In this document: positions 1 to 5,736 of the stretch, piece after piece
Numbering within the stretch: the first letter of the stretch is position 1
Layout of the letters: each line of letters begins with the position of its first letter
Assembly (NCBI GenBank): GCA_002409455.1
Contig: DHNI01000046.1
Coordinates: 926 to 7,832 of the forward strand
Length of the DNA stretch: 6,907 nt
Reading direction: 5' to 3'
Source of the DNA: Firmicutes bacterium UBA5420
GTDB lineage: Bacteria > Bacillota > Limnochordia > Darwinibacteriales > Darwinibacteriaceae
The notes under the pieces: generated by a model
Told to the model about the DNA's origin: nothing
The model's database searches: none
The model's input: only the letters and a program-made list of their open reading frames with translations
Translations under genes and position numbers: made by a program

Positions 1-1435
1 CTTTGAACACCTCATAGCGCCTTTTCAGCTCTTGAGCATCCTGATTGTAATCATGAATGGCAATCAAGTCGGTTATGGCCATCTGCCAACCATCATTACC
101 AATTACAAGTCTAGTTGGGTCAAGTGATTTGGTCAAATAATAAAGAGTGTTCATGTGGCTGGCTAGCCGTGGATCCTTACTGTTATGGGTGAGTTGGTCC
201 ACCCCCCATGACTCATTCACCGGCACCCAGGCCATAACTGAAGGGTAGTTATAATGCTCTACCACCAGGCGTTGCCACTCTTCTGTGATATTTAGCGATA
301 CCTCTTCATCGTAGTAATAACAAGCTGCCATCTCGCACCAAGTTAGAAGCCCCAGTTTGTCACAGTAATAATAATAGTACGGGTCTTCGAACTTTTGATG
401 TTTGCGTGCTCCGTTGAAACCAAACTTTTTGGTCATTTCTACATCATACTTGATCTCCTCAATACTCTGTGGCGTATAAATCCCCTGGGGCCAAAAGCCT
501 TGATCTAAGATCATTCTGAGATAATACGGCTGGTTATTAAGATACACTTTACCGTTTTCGACACTAATTTTACGCATTCCCACATAGGTTTTGACCTCGT
601 CAAGTACGATTCCACTTTCGATAACGCGCAGCTCCAAGTCATAGAGGTGTGGGCGCTCAGGCGACCACAATTCTGCCTCAGGAATGGATAAGGTAAAGCT
701 TCCTTCATTACGTGGTATTCGATCCCCAAAGCGATGGTGACGGCGTTCTACTTCAACCTGTGTAGAACCGATGCGTCTGCCTTCCTTCTTAACGAGACAC
801 TCCAAGGTAACGGCACTAGAAACGTTATTAAGCCAATAATGCACCTGCACTGTACTATCGTCAATATTAGGTTCTAGCTTAACATGATCTATACTTGTTG
901 AACCAACTGCCTCTAGCCAGACCGATTGCCAAATCCCTGTAACTGGCGTATACCAGCAAGCCCAGCTCCCTTCTTGCCTTGCAGTTTGCTTGCCCCGCGG
1001 TTGTTTAATGCTAGGGTAGTCCTCAACCCTGATTGTAACTTGATTCGTGCCTTCAACCAGGCAATCAGTAATGTCAAACTTGAAGCCTACGTAGCCGCCT
1101 TTGTTAACTCCAACCAGTTTCCCATTAACCCAAATCGTCGATCTGTAATCAACAGCATTGAAGTTAAGAATGATCTGACTTTTCTGCCACTCCTCAGGAA
1201 TAGAAAAGTCCCTTTGATACCAAACAATGGGATGAACTGCTTGATCCTGAATACCGCTCAGTTCCGATTGATAAGCATAAGGAACAATGATCGTTTTGTC
1301 TTTGATCTTTTCCTTATGCCATTCCTCTAGAAGTCCAAGATTGTCATCATCAAAAGTAAAGTCCCACTCCCCATTTAGTGCCTGCCATCTCTCCCGTACA
1401 AACTGGGGGCGGGGATATTCTAAACGGTGTACCAC
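1..1435 (-). CDS. Glycoside hydrolase family 2 protein (beta-galactosidase/beta-glucuronidase-like), 3' end beyond window
   Basis: A continuous minus-strand frame of 478 codons runs off the left edge, so the C-terminus is missing. The translation has the GH2 layout: an N-terminal jelly-roll sugar-binding domain (about residues 1-175, starting YPRPQFVRERW and ending GIWQSVWLE at 167-175, with PRGKQ before it), an immunoglobulin-like domain (about 176-285), then a TIM barrel. VNE in VPVNESWG places the acid/base glutamate at E408. The nucleophile, usually 75-90 residues later, lies outside the window. The start is GTG at 1435: an in-frame TGA lies at 1444-1442, and AAAGGA sits 9 bases upstream. 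No signal peptide is seen, so it is probably cytoplasmic. The barrel has GARKHQKFEDP in place of the classical LacZ NRHEH motif, so the substrate should not be assumed to be lactose; beta-galactoside, beta-glucuronide and alpha-L-arabinopyranoside are all possible. It is transcribed divergently from the lacI-type operon and probably shares its regulator. Confidence 0.93.
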   Translation of the reverse strand, partial: MVHRLEYPRPQFVRERWQALNGEWDFTFDDDNLGLLEEWHKEKIKDKTIIVPYAYQSELSGIQDQAVHPIVWYQRDFSIPEEWQKSQIILNFNAVDYRSTIWVNGKLVGVNKGGYVGFKFDITDCLVEGTNQVTIRVEDYPSIKQPRGKQTARQEGSWACWYTPVTGIWQSVWLEAVGSTSIDHVKLEPNIDDSTVQVHYWLNNVSSAVTLECLVKKEGRRIGSTQVEVERRHHRFGDRIPRNEGSFTLSIPEAELWSPERPHLYDLELRVIESGIVLDEVKTYVGMRKISVENGKVYLNNQPYYLRMILDQGFWPQGIYTPQSIEEIKYDVEMTKKFGFNGARKHQKFEDPYYYYYCDKLGLLTWCEMAACYYYDEEVSLNITEEWQRLVVEHYNYPSVMAWVPVNESWGVDQLTHNSKDPRLASHMNTLYYLTKSLDPTRLVIGNDGWQMAITDLIAIHDYNQDAQELKRRYEVFK

Positions 1436-1444
1436 AAACTTTCA

Positions 1445-1450
1445 TCCTTT
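1445..1450 (-). promoter_or_regulatory. Ribosome binding site deciding the GTG start of the GH2 gene
   Basis: On the minus strand AAAGGA lies 9 bases before GTG at 1435, within a purine-rich stretch. An ATG at 1445 overlaps this site but is in another frame and opens only about 31 codons, while the in-frame TGA at 1444-1442 rules out any earlier start for the GH2 frame. Confidence 0.6.
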
Positions 1451-1471
1451 CCTTTTCCTCTTTCAATTTGT

Positions 1472-1485
1472 TCAAAACGATAAGT
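1472..1485 (+). promoter_or_regulatory. Possible LacI/CcpA-type operator in the GH2 leader (weak)
   Basis: TCAAAACGATAAGT fits 11 of 14 positions of the catabolite-responsive element consensus TGWAANCGNTNWCA and keeps the central CG. It lies in the inferred untranslated leader of the GH2 gene, where a bound repressor would act as a roadblock. The right half is poor, so this is a suggestion only. Confidence 0.25.
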
Positions 1486-1495
1486 TCGATTAATC

Positions 1496-1517
1496 TAACA
1501 AAAATCCTTGTTTGTTA
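1496..1517. repeat. Inverted repeat in the GH2 leader
   Basis: TAACAAA (1496-1502) and TTTGTTA (1511-1517) form a perfect 7-base inverted repeat with an 8-base spacer. It sits at the inferred transcription start of the GH2 gene. It could be an operator or a weak A/T-rich leader hairpin. No T-tract follows on either strand that would make it a convincing terminator. Confidence 0.35.
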
Positions 1518-1524
1518 TTTTTCT

Positions 1525-1553
1525 ATAGTAACACTGCGAGCTAATTTATTAAA
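1525..1553 (-). promoter_or_regulatory. Probable extended -10 promoter for the GH2 gene
   Basis: Read on the minus strand, TG-T-TACTAT (1533 down to 1525) is an extended -10 element. A weak -35, TTTAAT (1553-1548), lies 17 bases upstream. Transcription would start near 1518, giving a leader of about 80 bases before GTG at 1435. The -35 agrees with consensus at only half its positions, so this promoter is less certain than the opposite one. Confidence 0.4.
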
Positions 1554-1557
1554 CCGC
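1549..1557 (+). promoter_or_regulatory. Operator half-site candidate TTAAACCGC
   Basis: TTAAACCGC matches, at 8 of 9 positions, the inverted copy TAAAACCGC read on the minus strand at 1621-1613. It begins a G+C-rich island (CCGCGCG) in otherwise A/T-rich DNA, overlaps the inferred -35 of the GH2 gene and lies just upstream of the -35 of the lacI-type operon. That is a suitable place for a repressor acting on both directions. Confidence 0.35.
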
Positions 1558-1568
1558 GCGTGTATATA

Positions 1569-1597
1569 TTGACATATTGTAAATATCAGTATATCAT
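1569..1597 (+). promoter_or_regulatory. Sigma-A-type promoter of the lacI-FAD-GH51-SBP operon
   Basis: A perfect -35 TTGACA (1569-1574) is followed after 17 bases by TATCAT (1592-1597), which matches the -10 consensus at 5 of 6 positions. Transcription would begin near 1604, about 45 bases before the repressor start. No other comparable promoter was seen upstream of the downstream genes, so this probably drives the whole plus-strand operon. Confidence 0.75.
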
Positions 1598-1607
1598 GAA
1601 ATTATCC

Positions 1608-1621
1608 TGAAAGCGGTTTTA
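1608..1621 (+). promoter_or_regulatory. LacI/CcpA-type operator (cre-like) just downstream of the operon start site
   Basis: TGAAAGCGGTTTTA agrees with the cre consensus TGWAANCGNTNWCA at 13 of 14 positions, with the central CG that LacI-family proteins require. Its two halves match as an inverted repeat at 5 of 7 positions. It lies at about +5 to +18 relative to the predicted transcription start, where binding would block transcription. It may be bound by the repressor encoded immediately downstream (autoregulation) or by CcpA; the sequence alone does not decide. Confidence 0.55.
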
Positions 1622-1638
1622 GTAATATTACATACTTC

Positions 1639-1643
1639 GGAGG
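1639..1643 (+). promoter_or_regulatory. Ribosome binding site of the LacI-type regulator
   Basis: GGAGG lies 5 bases before ATG at 1649. It is the only good Shine-Dalgarno sequence here and supports this start, which also gives the HTH its usual position at the extreme N-terminus. Confidence 0.75.
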
Positions 1644-1648
1644 TTTCT

Positions 1649-2689
1649 ATGAGTCAAATCACGATTAGAGAAGTAGCAGAACATGCGGGTGTTTCTGAAG
1701 CCACAGTTTCACGCGTATTAAATAACAAAAAATGGGTAAAAGAAGAGACCCGTGAAAAGGTATTACATACCATTGCAGAATTGCGCTATCAACCCGATGG
1801 AATGGCGCAAAAACTTGGTAGCGGACGCGGAGAAAAAGGGATCATAGGGGTGCTGATTGCCAACTCAAGCAACTCTCTTTATGACGATCATACGTTTTTT
1901 GAAATAGTCCGAGGCGTCGGCGATATCGTAGAAGAACGAGATAAGAGTTTGCTTTTGCACTGCCTCAAAAAAGAGCATCCTCAAAAAATCCCAAAAAGTA
2001 TGACCAAAAGTATGGTGGATGGTCTAATCATCGGGGGAACGTCTATTACCAAAAGCTATGCCAGATTACTGATGAGTCAGGGCATTCCCGTTGTTGTCAT
2101 CGGCAATCAGCCTTGGGCCACCCATCGGATACTGGTAGATAATTATGCGGGAAGTAAAAAAGCAGTCGACCATCTGCTAGACATCGGACACGACAAAATT
2201 GGATGCATTAGTGGCTCGGTTGAGATCTATTCATACCATGACAAAGTTGAGGGCTACAAGAGCGCCCTTAAAGAACGCGGCATACAAATAGATCCCAATT
2301 TAATCGTAGAAGAACCTGGTGAAGGAAGGCAAGGCGGCTACGCAGGAATGAAGCAATTGATGGAGCTTTCTCACCCACCCACAGCGATTTTCTGTACCGA
2401 TTTTGAAATGACAATGGGCGGCTGGCTATATTTATCCGAAGCAGGTATTCAGATCCCAAGCCAGTTATCCTTGGTTAGTTACTGTAGCGGAGATCTTGGG
2501 CAGTTGGCCGAAATACCGCTTACTACTATTCGCATTGGCGAACGTAACATTGGACATGCTGCGGCACGTTTACTTCTAGACGTTTTAGATGAGCGAATTT
2601 CTGGATCTATGGATATTTCTATCTCAACAGAACTAATGTTAGGCATGTCAACCCAGCAACTGGACATCAGGAAGGAGGCGGTGAAATGA
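1649..2689 (+). CDS. LacI/GalR-family transcriptional regulator
   Basis: At 346 residues it has normal family length. The N-terminus carries the helix-turn-helix (ITIREVAEHAGVSEATVSRVL, about residues 4-24), followed by the hinge (QPDGMAQKL). L56 falls exactly where LacI has the leucine that inserts at the central CG of the operator. From residue 62 (GIIGVLIAN) a periplasmic-binding-protein-like effector domain follows, with VDNYAG at 163-168, GYKSAL and the late TTIRIGERNIGHAA segment. Two usually conserved effector-domain stretches are altered: ND-MA-G reads TDFEMTMG (250-257), and VVGFDD reads LVSYCSGD (275-282). It probably represses the downstream operon and perhaps the divergent GH2 gene through the cre-like sites in 1436-1648. 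Its inducer is unknown; an arabinose-containing sugar is an inference from the neighbours. Its TGA overlaps the next start by 4 bases, so the two genes are co-translated. Confidence 0.95.
   Translation: MSQITIREVAEHAGVSEATVSRVLNNKKWVKEETREKVLHTIAELRYQPDGMAQKLGSGRGEKGIIGVLIANSSNSLYDDHTFFEIVRGVGDIVEERDKSLLLHCLKKEHPQKIPKSMTKSMVDGLIIGGTSITKSYARLLMSQGIPVVVIGNQPWATHRILVDNYAGSKKAVDHLLDIGHDKIGCISGSVEIYSYHDKVEGYKSALKERGIQIDPNLIVEEPGEGRQGGYAGMKQLMELSHPPTAIFCTDFEMTMGGWLYLSEAGIQIPSQLSLVSYCSGDLGQLAEIPLTTIRIGERNIGHAAARLLLDVLDERISGSMDISISTELMLGMSTQQLDIRKEAVK
2672..2678 (+). promoter_or_regulatory. Strong ribosome binding site inside the 3' end of the lacI-type gene
   Basis: AAGGAGG lies 7 bases before ATG at 2686 and within the last codons of the regulator. 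With the ATGA overlap at 2686-2689 it fixes the flavoprotein start and implies translational coupling. Confidence 0.8.
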
Positions 2690-4164
2690 CACCAAACAAA
2701 GTACAAGGCACCCCAGTGGTTGCGAATGTAGAGATTCTCGTCGTAGGAGGAGGGCCAGCCGGGATCGGAGCTGCAATATCGGCAGCCAGAGGGGGCGCAG
2801 AGGTACTCTTAGTTGAACGATATGGCTTTCTTGGCGGCAACTCAACCACGGCCTTAATCAACCCCCTATTCACGTTTCATGACGTGCAAGGAAATCTCGT
2901 GATTAGAGGAATTGCAGAAGAAATAGTACAAAGGCTGAAAGAAGCCGGCGGAACTTATGGACATGTTCGAGACTTAACTTTTGATAATGCATCCATGACG
3001 CCTTTTGATCCCGAGCTCATGAAGATTGTGCTGTTAGAGATGGCACAAGAGGCCGGCGTCAAGCTGCTCTTACATAGCTTTTGCACCGGCATTGTGAAAA
3101 AAGAAGATCGCTTAACCCATGTGATTTTTGAAACCAAGTCCGGCCGAATTGCTGTTGCCGCTCAGGCCGTCATCGATTGCACGGGAGATGCGGATCTAGC
3201 TTATAAAGCTGGCATCCCCACCTTAAAAGGTCGCCCTGAGGATGGCGTAATGCAGCCCGCTAGCACCTTTTTTAGGATTGATAATATTGACTTTGCTGCT
3301 CTTAGAGCTTGGATGAAAGAAAACAATCATCTCTTGAAAGACCAACCCACACCCACAGAAATTGATGAAGTTGAAGCTATCGCTCTTTTGGGTTTGACGG
3401 ATCTTGTTGCGCAAGCTATTTCCAAAGGAGACTATCCAGCGGATGCTGCACCTCGAATTCTCTTGTACCAACTCCCCATCGGAAACCAGATGGCAGTCAA
3501 CGTCTCACGTATCCAACAGATTGATGGCACCGATGTTTTTGATTTGACCAAGGCCGAAATTCGCGGACGCGAGCAAGCCTGGGAAATCTACAACTTTTTG
3601 AGCAACTATGTGGGTGGATTCGCAAATTCCTATATTGTAGAAACAGGCCAAATCGGAATCCGCGAAACCCGCCGCATTCAAGGCAAGTATGTCCTCACAG
3701 AAGAGGATGTCTTAACCGGTAAGGGATTTCATGACGGCGTTGCCTGTGGCACCTTCGCGATTGACATTCACCCCCCCGAAGGCCAGCGCCAGGTATTTAC
3801 CGGTTCTGGGCGGGAAGTCTATGAGATTCCTTTGCGCTGCTTTATGAGCGATGAAGTGGAAAACCTACTTGTTGCCGGCAGATGTATTTCGACCACCCAT
3901 ATTGCCAATGGTTCAACCCGGGTCATGGCTACCTGTATGGCTATGGGTCAAGGTGCCGGAACCGCAATGGCCTTAGCCCGAGCTACAAATTGGCGTGTGG
4001 CGGATCTAGATGTCAAACTAATTCGAACCAAACTGATCGAGGGAGGCCAATATCTCCTTGATAGCCGCTGTATGGCGGATATTGATCAAGATCTCAAGCT
4101 AGATCGAGTTGACAGCAGTGGCGATGCTGCTGCACATTATAATCCATTTGCGGCGGAAGGGTAG
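2686..4164 (+). CDS. FAD-dependent oxidoreductase (PF12831-type)
   Basis: The protein has 492 residues and no signal peptide. A Rossmann dinucleotide-binding motif, VVGGGPAGIGAA (G21, G23, G26), is followed by E45 at the end of the second strand, as in FAD-binding proteins of the glutathione-reductase/succinate-dehydrogenase type. CTGDADLA (165-172), GIRETRRIQGKYVLTEEDV (from G324), LLVAGR (394-399) and GSTRVMATCMAMGQGAG (from G409) are the segments that mark the PF12831 family and its C-terminal FAD contact. Members are widespread in sugar-utilisation clusters, but few have a known reaction. Here it is translationally coupled to the regulator and separated by only 9 bases from the GH51 gene, so a role in the same pathway is likely: oxidation or reduction of a sugar, sugar acid or aglycone (inference). 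No iron-sulphur cysteine cluster or NAD-binding domain is evident, so the electron partner is unknown. Confidence 0.9.
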   Translation: MTPNKVQGTPVVANVEILVVGGGPAGIGAAISAARGGAEVLLVERYGFLGGNSTTALINPLFTFHDVQGNLVIRGIAEEIVQRLKEAGGTYGHVRDLTFDNASMTPFDPELMKIVLLEMAQEAGVKLLLHSFCTGIVKKEDRLTHVIFETKSGRIAVAAQAVIDCTGDADLAYKAGIPTLKGRPEDGVMQPASTFFRIDNIDFAALRAWMKENNHLLKDQPTPTEIDEVEAIALLGLTDLVAQAISKGDYPADAAPRILLYQLPIGNQMAVNVSRIQQIDGTDVFDLTKAEIRGREQAWEIYNFLSNYVGGFANSYIVETGQIGIRETRRIQGKYVLTEEDVLTGKGFHDGVACGTFAIDIHPPEGQRQVFTGSGREVYEIPLRCFMSDEVENLLVAGRCISTTHIANGSTRVMATCMAMGQGAGTAMALARATNWRVADLDVKLIRTKLIEGGQYLLDSRCMADIDQDLKLDRVDSSGDAAAHYNPFAAEG

Positions 4165-4173
4165 GAAGACTAC

Positions 4174-5646
4174 ATGAAAGCAAAAGTGAAGATACATCCA
4201 AGTGAGGCACTGGGCCAAATTGACCCCATGGTCTATGGGCAATATTTCGAACATGTAGAGGACTGTGTCTATCCAGCGCTACTCGATGGCAACGGCCTTC
4301 GGCACGATGTTATTGACGTAGCTAAAGGATTGCAAGTCCCCTTAGTAAGGTGGCCTGGGGGATGTTTTGCAGACATTTATGACTGGGAAGATGGTATTGG
4401 TCCTAAAGACGAACGTCCCACGCGTTTAAACTGGTTCTGGGGAGGCACTGAAAGCAATCAGTTTGGTACCGATGAGTTCTTGCACTGGTGTGAACTCACA
4501 GGTGCCAGGCCGTATGTGAATGTAAACATGGGGACAGGATCCTTGGAGCAGGCTATTCGCTGGCTAGACTACTGTAACGGAACAGCGGAGACCACTGATG
4601 TAAAAAGGCGCAAAGCGAATGGCCGTTTTAACCCTTATAATGTAGAATTTTGGGGCCTCGGGAACGAGACTTGGGGACACTGGGAACCAGGCCACAGCGA
4701 CGCAAAAAGCTACGCTCGTAAACTGCGAGAATGGGCGCAATTCTTCCGGAAGGTTAGCCCCGACGCAACACTATTAGCAGTTGGATCGGAAGGCGGTAAT
4801 GATCCCGATTGGGATAAAACCGTGCTTCGTATAGCCGGGGAATTTATTGATTATTTGACAATACATATGTACGGGCACACCACGCACCTCTTTGACCCTG
4901 ACGATTACTATGCCACGGTCTCCAACGCCGTTTCGTTTGAGGAGAGGCTGAGCTCGTTCTGTCAAGTGATTGAAGAAGCGCGAGAAGAATACGGAATCGA
5001 TCGCCCTATCCATGTTTCTGTAGATGAGTGGAATATTCGTCACCTTGAGCTCAAGCCCGGAGCTTCTGAGCCTGTGCTCAAACGAAGCAGCCCAAGGACA
5101 CTTAAAGATGCCCTCTTCGTTGCCGGTGTCATCCACGGTATGCACCGACAAAGTGCCCTTGTAAAGATGGGTTGCCACGTCTTTTTTGCCAATGGCAATG
5201 CTGTTTTAAATGTGCACGAATCTGGCGTGTTAAATAGCGCCATTGCTGATGTTTTTCGCATCTACAGGGAGCAGCTCACAGGAACAGCACTTGCTGTAGA
5301 AAAAATTCAGGTTCCTTCAGTCAAGCTCCCTGTAAGACAAAAACAGCTCGAATCAAAAATCCAGGCAGTTGATCTCCTTGATATCTCTGCAGTAGATCAA
5401 GGAAATGGCCAGATTAATGTAGCCATCATCAACAGGCATAAATCAGAAAAGGTAAAGCTCTCAATTGAACTTGCTGGCTACAAACTGGCCGACAGTCAAG
5501 TGCTTTACGATGACGATGTTTTGGCAGTAAATAGTTTAGAAGAGCCTAACCGCGTCGTCTTTAGAGATTTTGAATTGCAGGAAAACGAAGGTGTCGTCAA
5601 GCTCTTACCCCATTCTATTACAGTACTGCAATATCGCCTAGGCTAA
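4174..5646 (+). CDS. Intracellular alpha-L-arabinofuranosidase, glycoside hydrolase family 51
   Basis: The 490-residue length is typical of bacterial GH51 enzymes, which release terminal alpha-L-arabinofuranosyl groups from arabinan, arabinoxylan and arabinogalactan fragments with retention. Conserved segments appear in order: GQYFEH (22-27, substrate-binding E26), RWPGGCF (59-65), NVNMGTG (116-122), GLGNETWG with acid/base E165, and VSVDEWNI with nucleophile E285. The 120-residue spacing between the catalytic glutamates is close to that of characterised GH51 enzymes. The C-terminal portion (from about 380) should form the beta-sandwich domain. With no signal peptide it should act in the cytoplasm on imported oligosaccharides. 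It follows the flavoprotein after 9 bases (AGGAAGA serves as a modest ribosome binding site) and precedes a sugar-binding protein gene, so it fits an import-and-degrade operon. The symbol abfA is often used for such genes, but orthology is not proven here. Confidence 0.95.
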   Translation: MKAKVKIHPSEALGQIDPMVYGQYFEHVEDCVYPALLDGNGLRHDVIDVAKGLQVPLVRWPGGCFADIYDWEDGIGPKDERPTRLNWFWGGTESNQFGTDEFLHWCELTGARPYVNVNMGTGSLEQAIRWLDYCNGTAETTDVKRRKANGRFNPYNVEFWGLGNETWGHWEPGHSDAKSYARKLREWAQFFRKVSPDATLLAVGSEGGNDPDWDKTVLRIAGEFIDYLTIHMYGHTTHLFDPDDYYATVSNAVSFEERLSSFCQVIEEAREEYGIDRPIHVSVDEWNIRHLELKPGASEPVLKRSSPRTLKDALFVAGVIHGMHRQSALVKMGCHVFFANGNAVLNVHESGVLNSAIADVFRIYREQLTGTALAVEKIQVPSVKLPVRQKQLESKIQAVDLLDISAVDQGNGQINVAIINRHKSEKVKLSIELAGYKLADSQVLYDDDVLAVNSLEEPNRVVFRDFELQENEGVVKLLPHSITVLQYRLG

Positions 5647-5656
5647 AGCCCGAGGC
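5636..5656 (+). other. Possible intercistronic stem-loop at the end of the GH51 gene
   Basis: GCCT (5636-5639) pairs with AGGC (5653-5656), and GGC (5641-5643) pairs with GCC (5648-5650) around a TAAA loop, with a small interior loop between the two stems. The structure includes the GH51 stop codon. AATAAGG follows instead of a T-tract, so it is not a normal intrinsic terminator. It could stabilise transcript ends and set relative levels of the enzymes and the binding protein. Confidence 0.3.
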
Positions 5657-5659
5657 AAT

Positions 5660-5669
5660 AAGGAGGTGA
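5660..5669 (+). promoter_or_regulatory. Near-perfect Shine-Dalgarno sequence before a mini-ORF
   Basis: AAGGAGGTGA is complementary over ten consecutive bases to the usual bacterial 16S rRNA 3' end. Its GGAGG core is 5 bases from GTG at 5672. It is stronger than the site used by any full-length gene in the window, yet the frame it serves ends after 12 codons. Confidence 0.6.
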
Positions 5670-5671
5670 CC

Positions 5672-5710
5672 GTGGAAACCCAAGAGCAAGTATATGTTTC
5701 TCAAATCTGA
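5672..5710 (+). CDS. Putative 12-codon mini-ORF (leader peptide or gene remnant)
   Basis: GTG at 5672 opens a frame encoding METQEQVYVSQI and a TGA at 5708-5710, behind an excellent ribosome binding site. It lies in the 90-base gap between the GH51 gene and the sugar-binding protein gene, and its stop is 26 bases before ATG at 5737. The peptide matches no family that I recognise and has no run of one amino acid that would suggest ordinary attenuation. Two readings are possible: a translated leader that loads ribosomes ahead of the binding-protein gene, or the 5' remnant of a gene lost by deletion. The +1 frame supports the second reading only weakly: it is open from 5670 and ends in FLKSEDEKD with TAG at 5724-5726. 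Confidence 0.35.
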   Translation: METQEQVYVSQI

Positions 5711-5724
5711 AGACGAAAAAGATT

Positions 5725-5730
5725 AGGAGG
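5725..5730 (+). promoter_or_regulatory. Ribosome binding site of the solute-binding protein gene
   Basis: AGGAGG ends 6 bases before ATG at 5737. An in-frame ATG at 5731 directly abuts the site and is too close to be used, so 5737 is the preferred start. Confidence 0.75.
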
Positions 5731-5736
5731 ATGAAG

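Noticed and set aside
365..379. Expanded TAT/TAC microsatellite in the GH2 gene
   Set aside because: Five tyrosine codons in mixed TAC/TAT order are too short and irregular to call a simple-sequence repeat or a phase-variable tract; noted only as a protein feature.
511..729. Minus-strand 72-codon frame within the GH2 gene
   Set aside because: It is an out-of-frame shadow of the GH2 gene on the same strand, with no family resemblance.
1355..1445. ATG at 1445 as an alternative GH2 start, which would need a frameshift
   Set aside because: The frame from ATG 1445 closes after about 31 codons. GTG at 1435 is in frame, has a properly spaced ribosome binding site and begins exactly where the GH2 N-terminal domain should.
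926..1572. Plus-strand open frames (926-1330, 1287-1493, 1378-1572)
   Set aside because: They lie opposite the GH2 coding frame, or run from it into the intergenic region. They have no ribosome binding site worth noting and no recognisable protein features, while the opposite strand encodes an unmistakable GH2 protein.
2268..3471. Several short minus-strand frames opposite the regulator and flavoprotein genes, and a similar one at 6097-6342 opposite the binding-protein gene
   Set aside because: All are antisense to well-supported genes and encode low-quality, unrecognisable peptides.
4774..5261. Minus-strand frames of 134 and 73 codons opposite the GH51 gene
   Set aside because: The plus strand here encodes conserved GH51 sequence including the nucleophile region. 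The antisense frames lack ribosome binding sites and family features.
5636..5670. Intrinsic terminator after the GH51 gene
   Set aside because: The hairpin is interrupted and followed by AATAAGG, not a run of T. The next gene is close and lacks its own clear promoter, so read-through is more likely.
5647..5736. A separate promoter for the solute-binding protein gene
   Set aside because: I found no pair of -35 and -10 elements with acceptable spacing in the gap.
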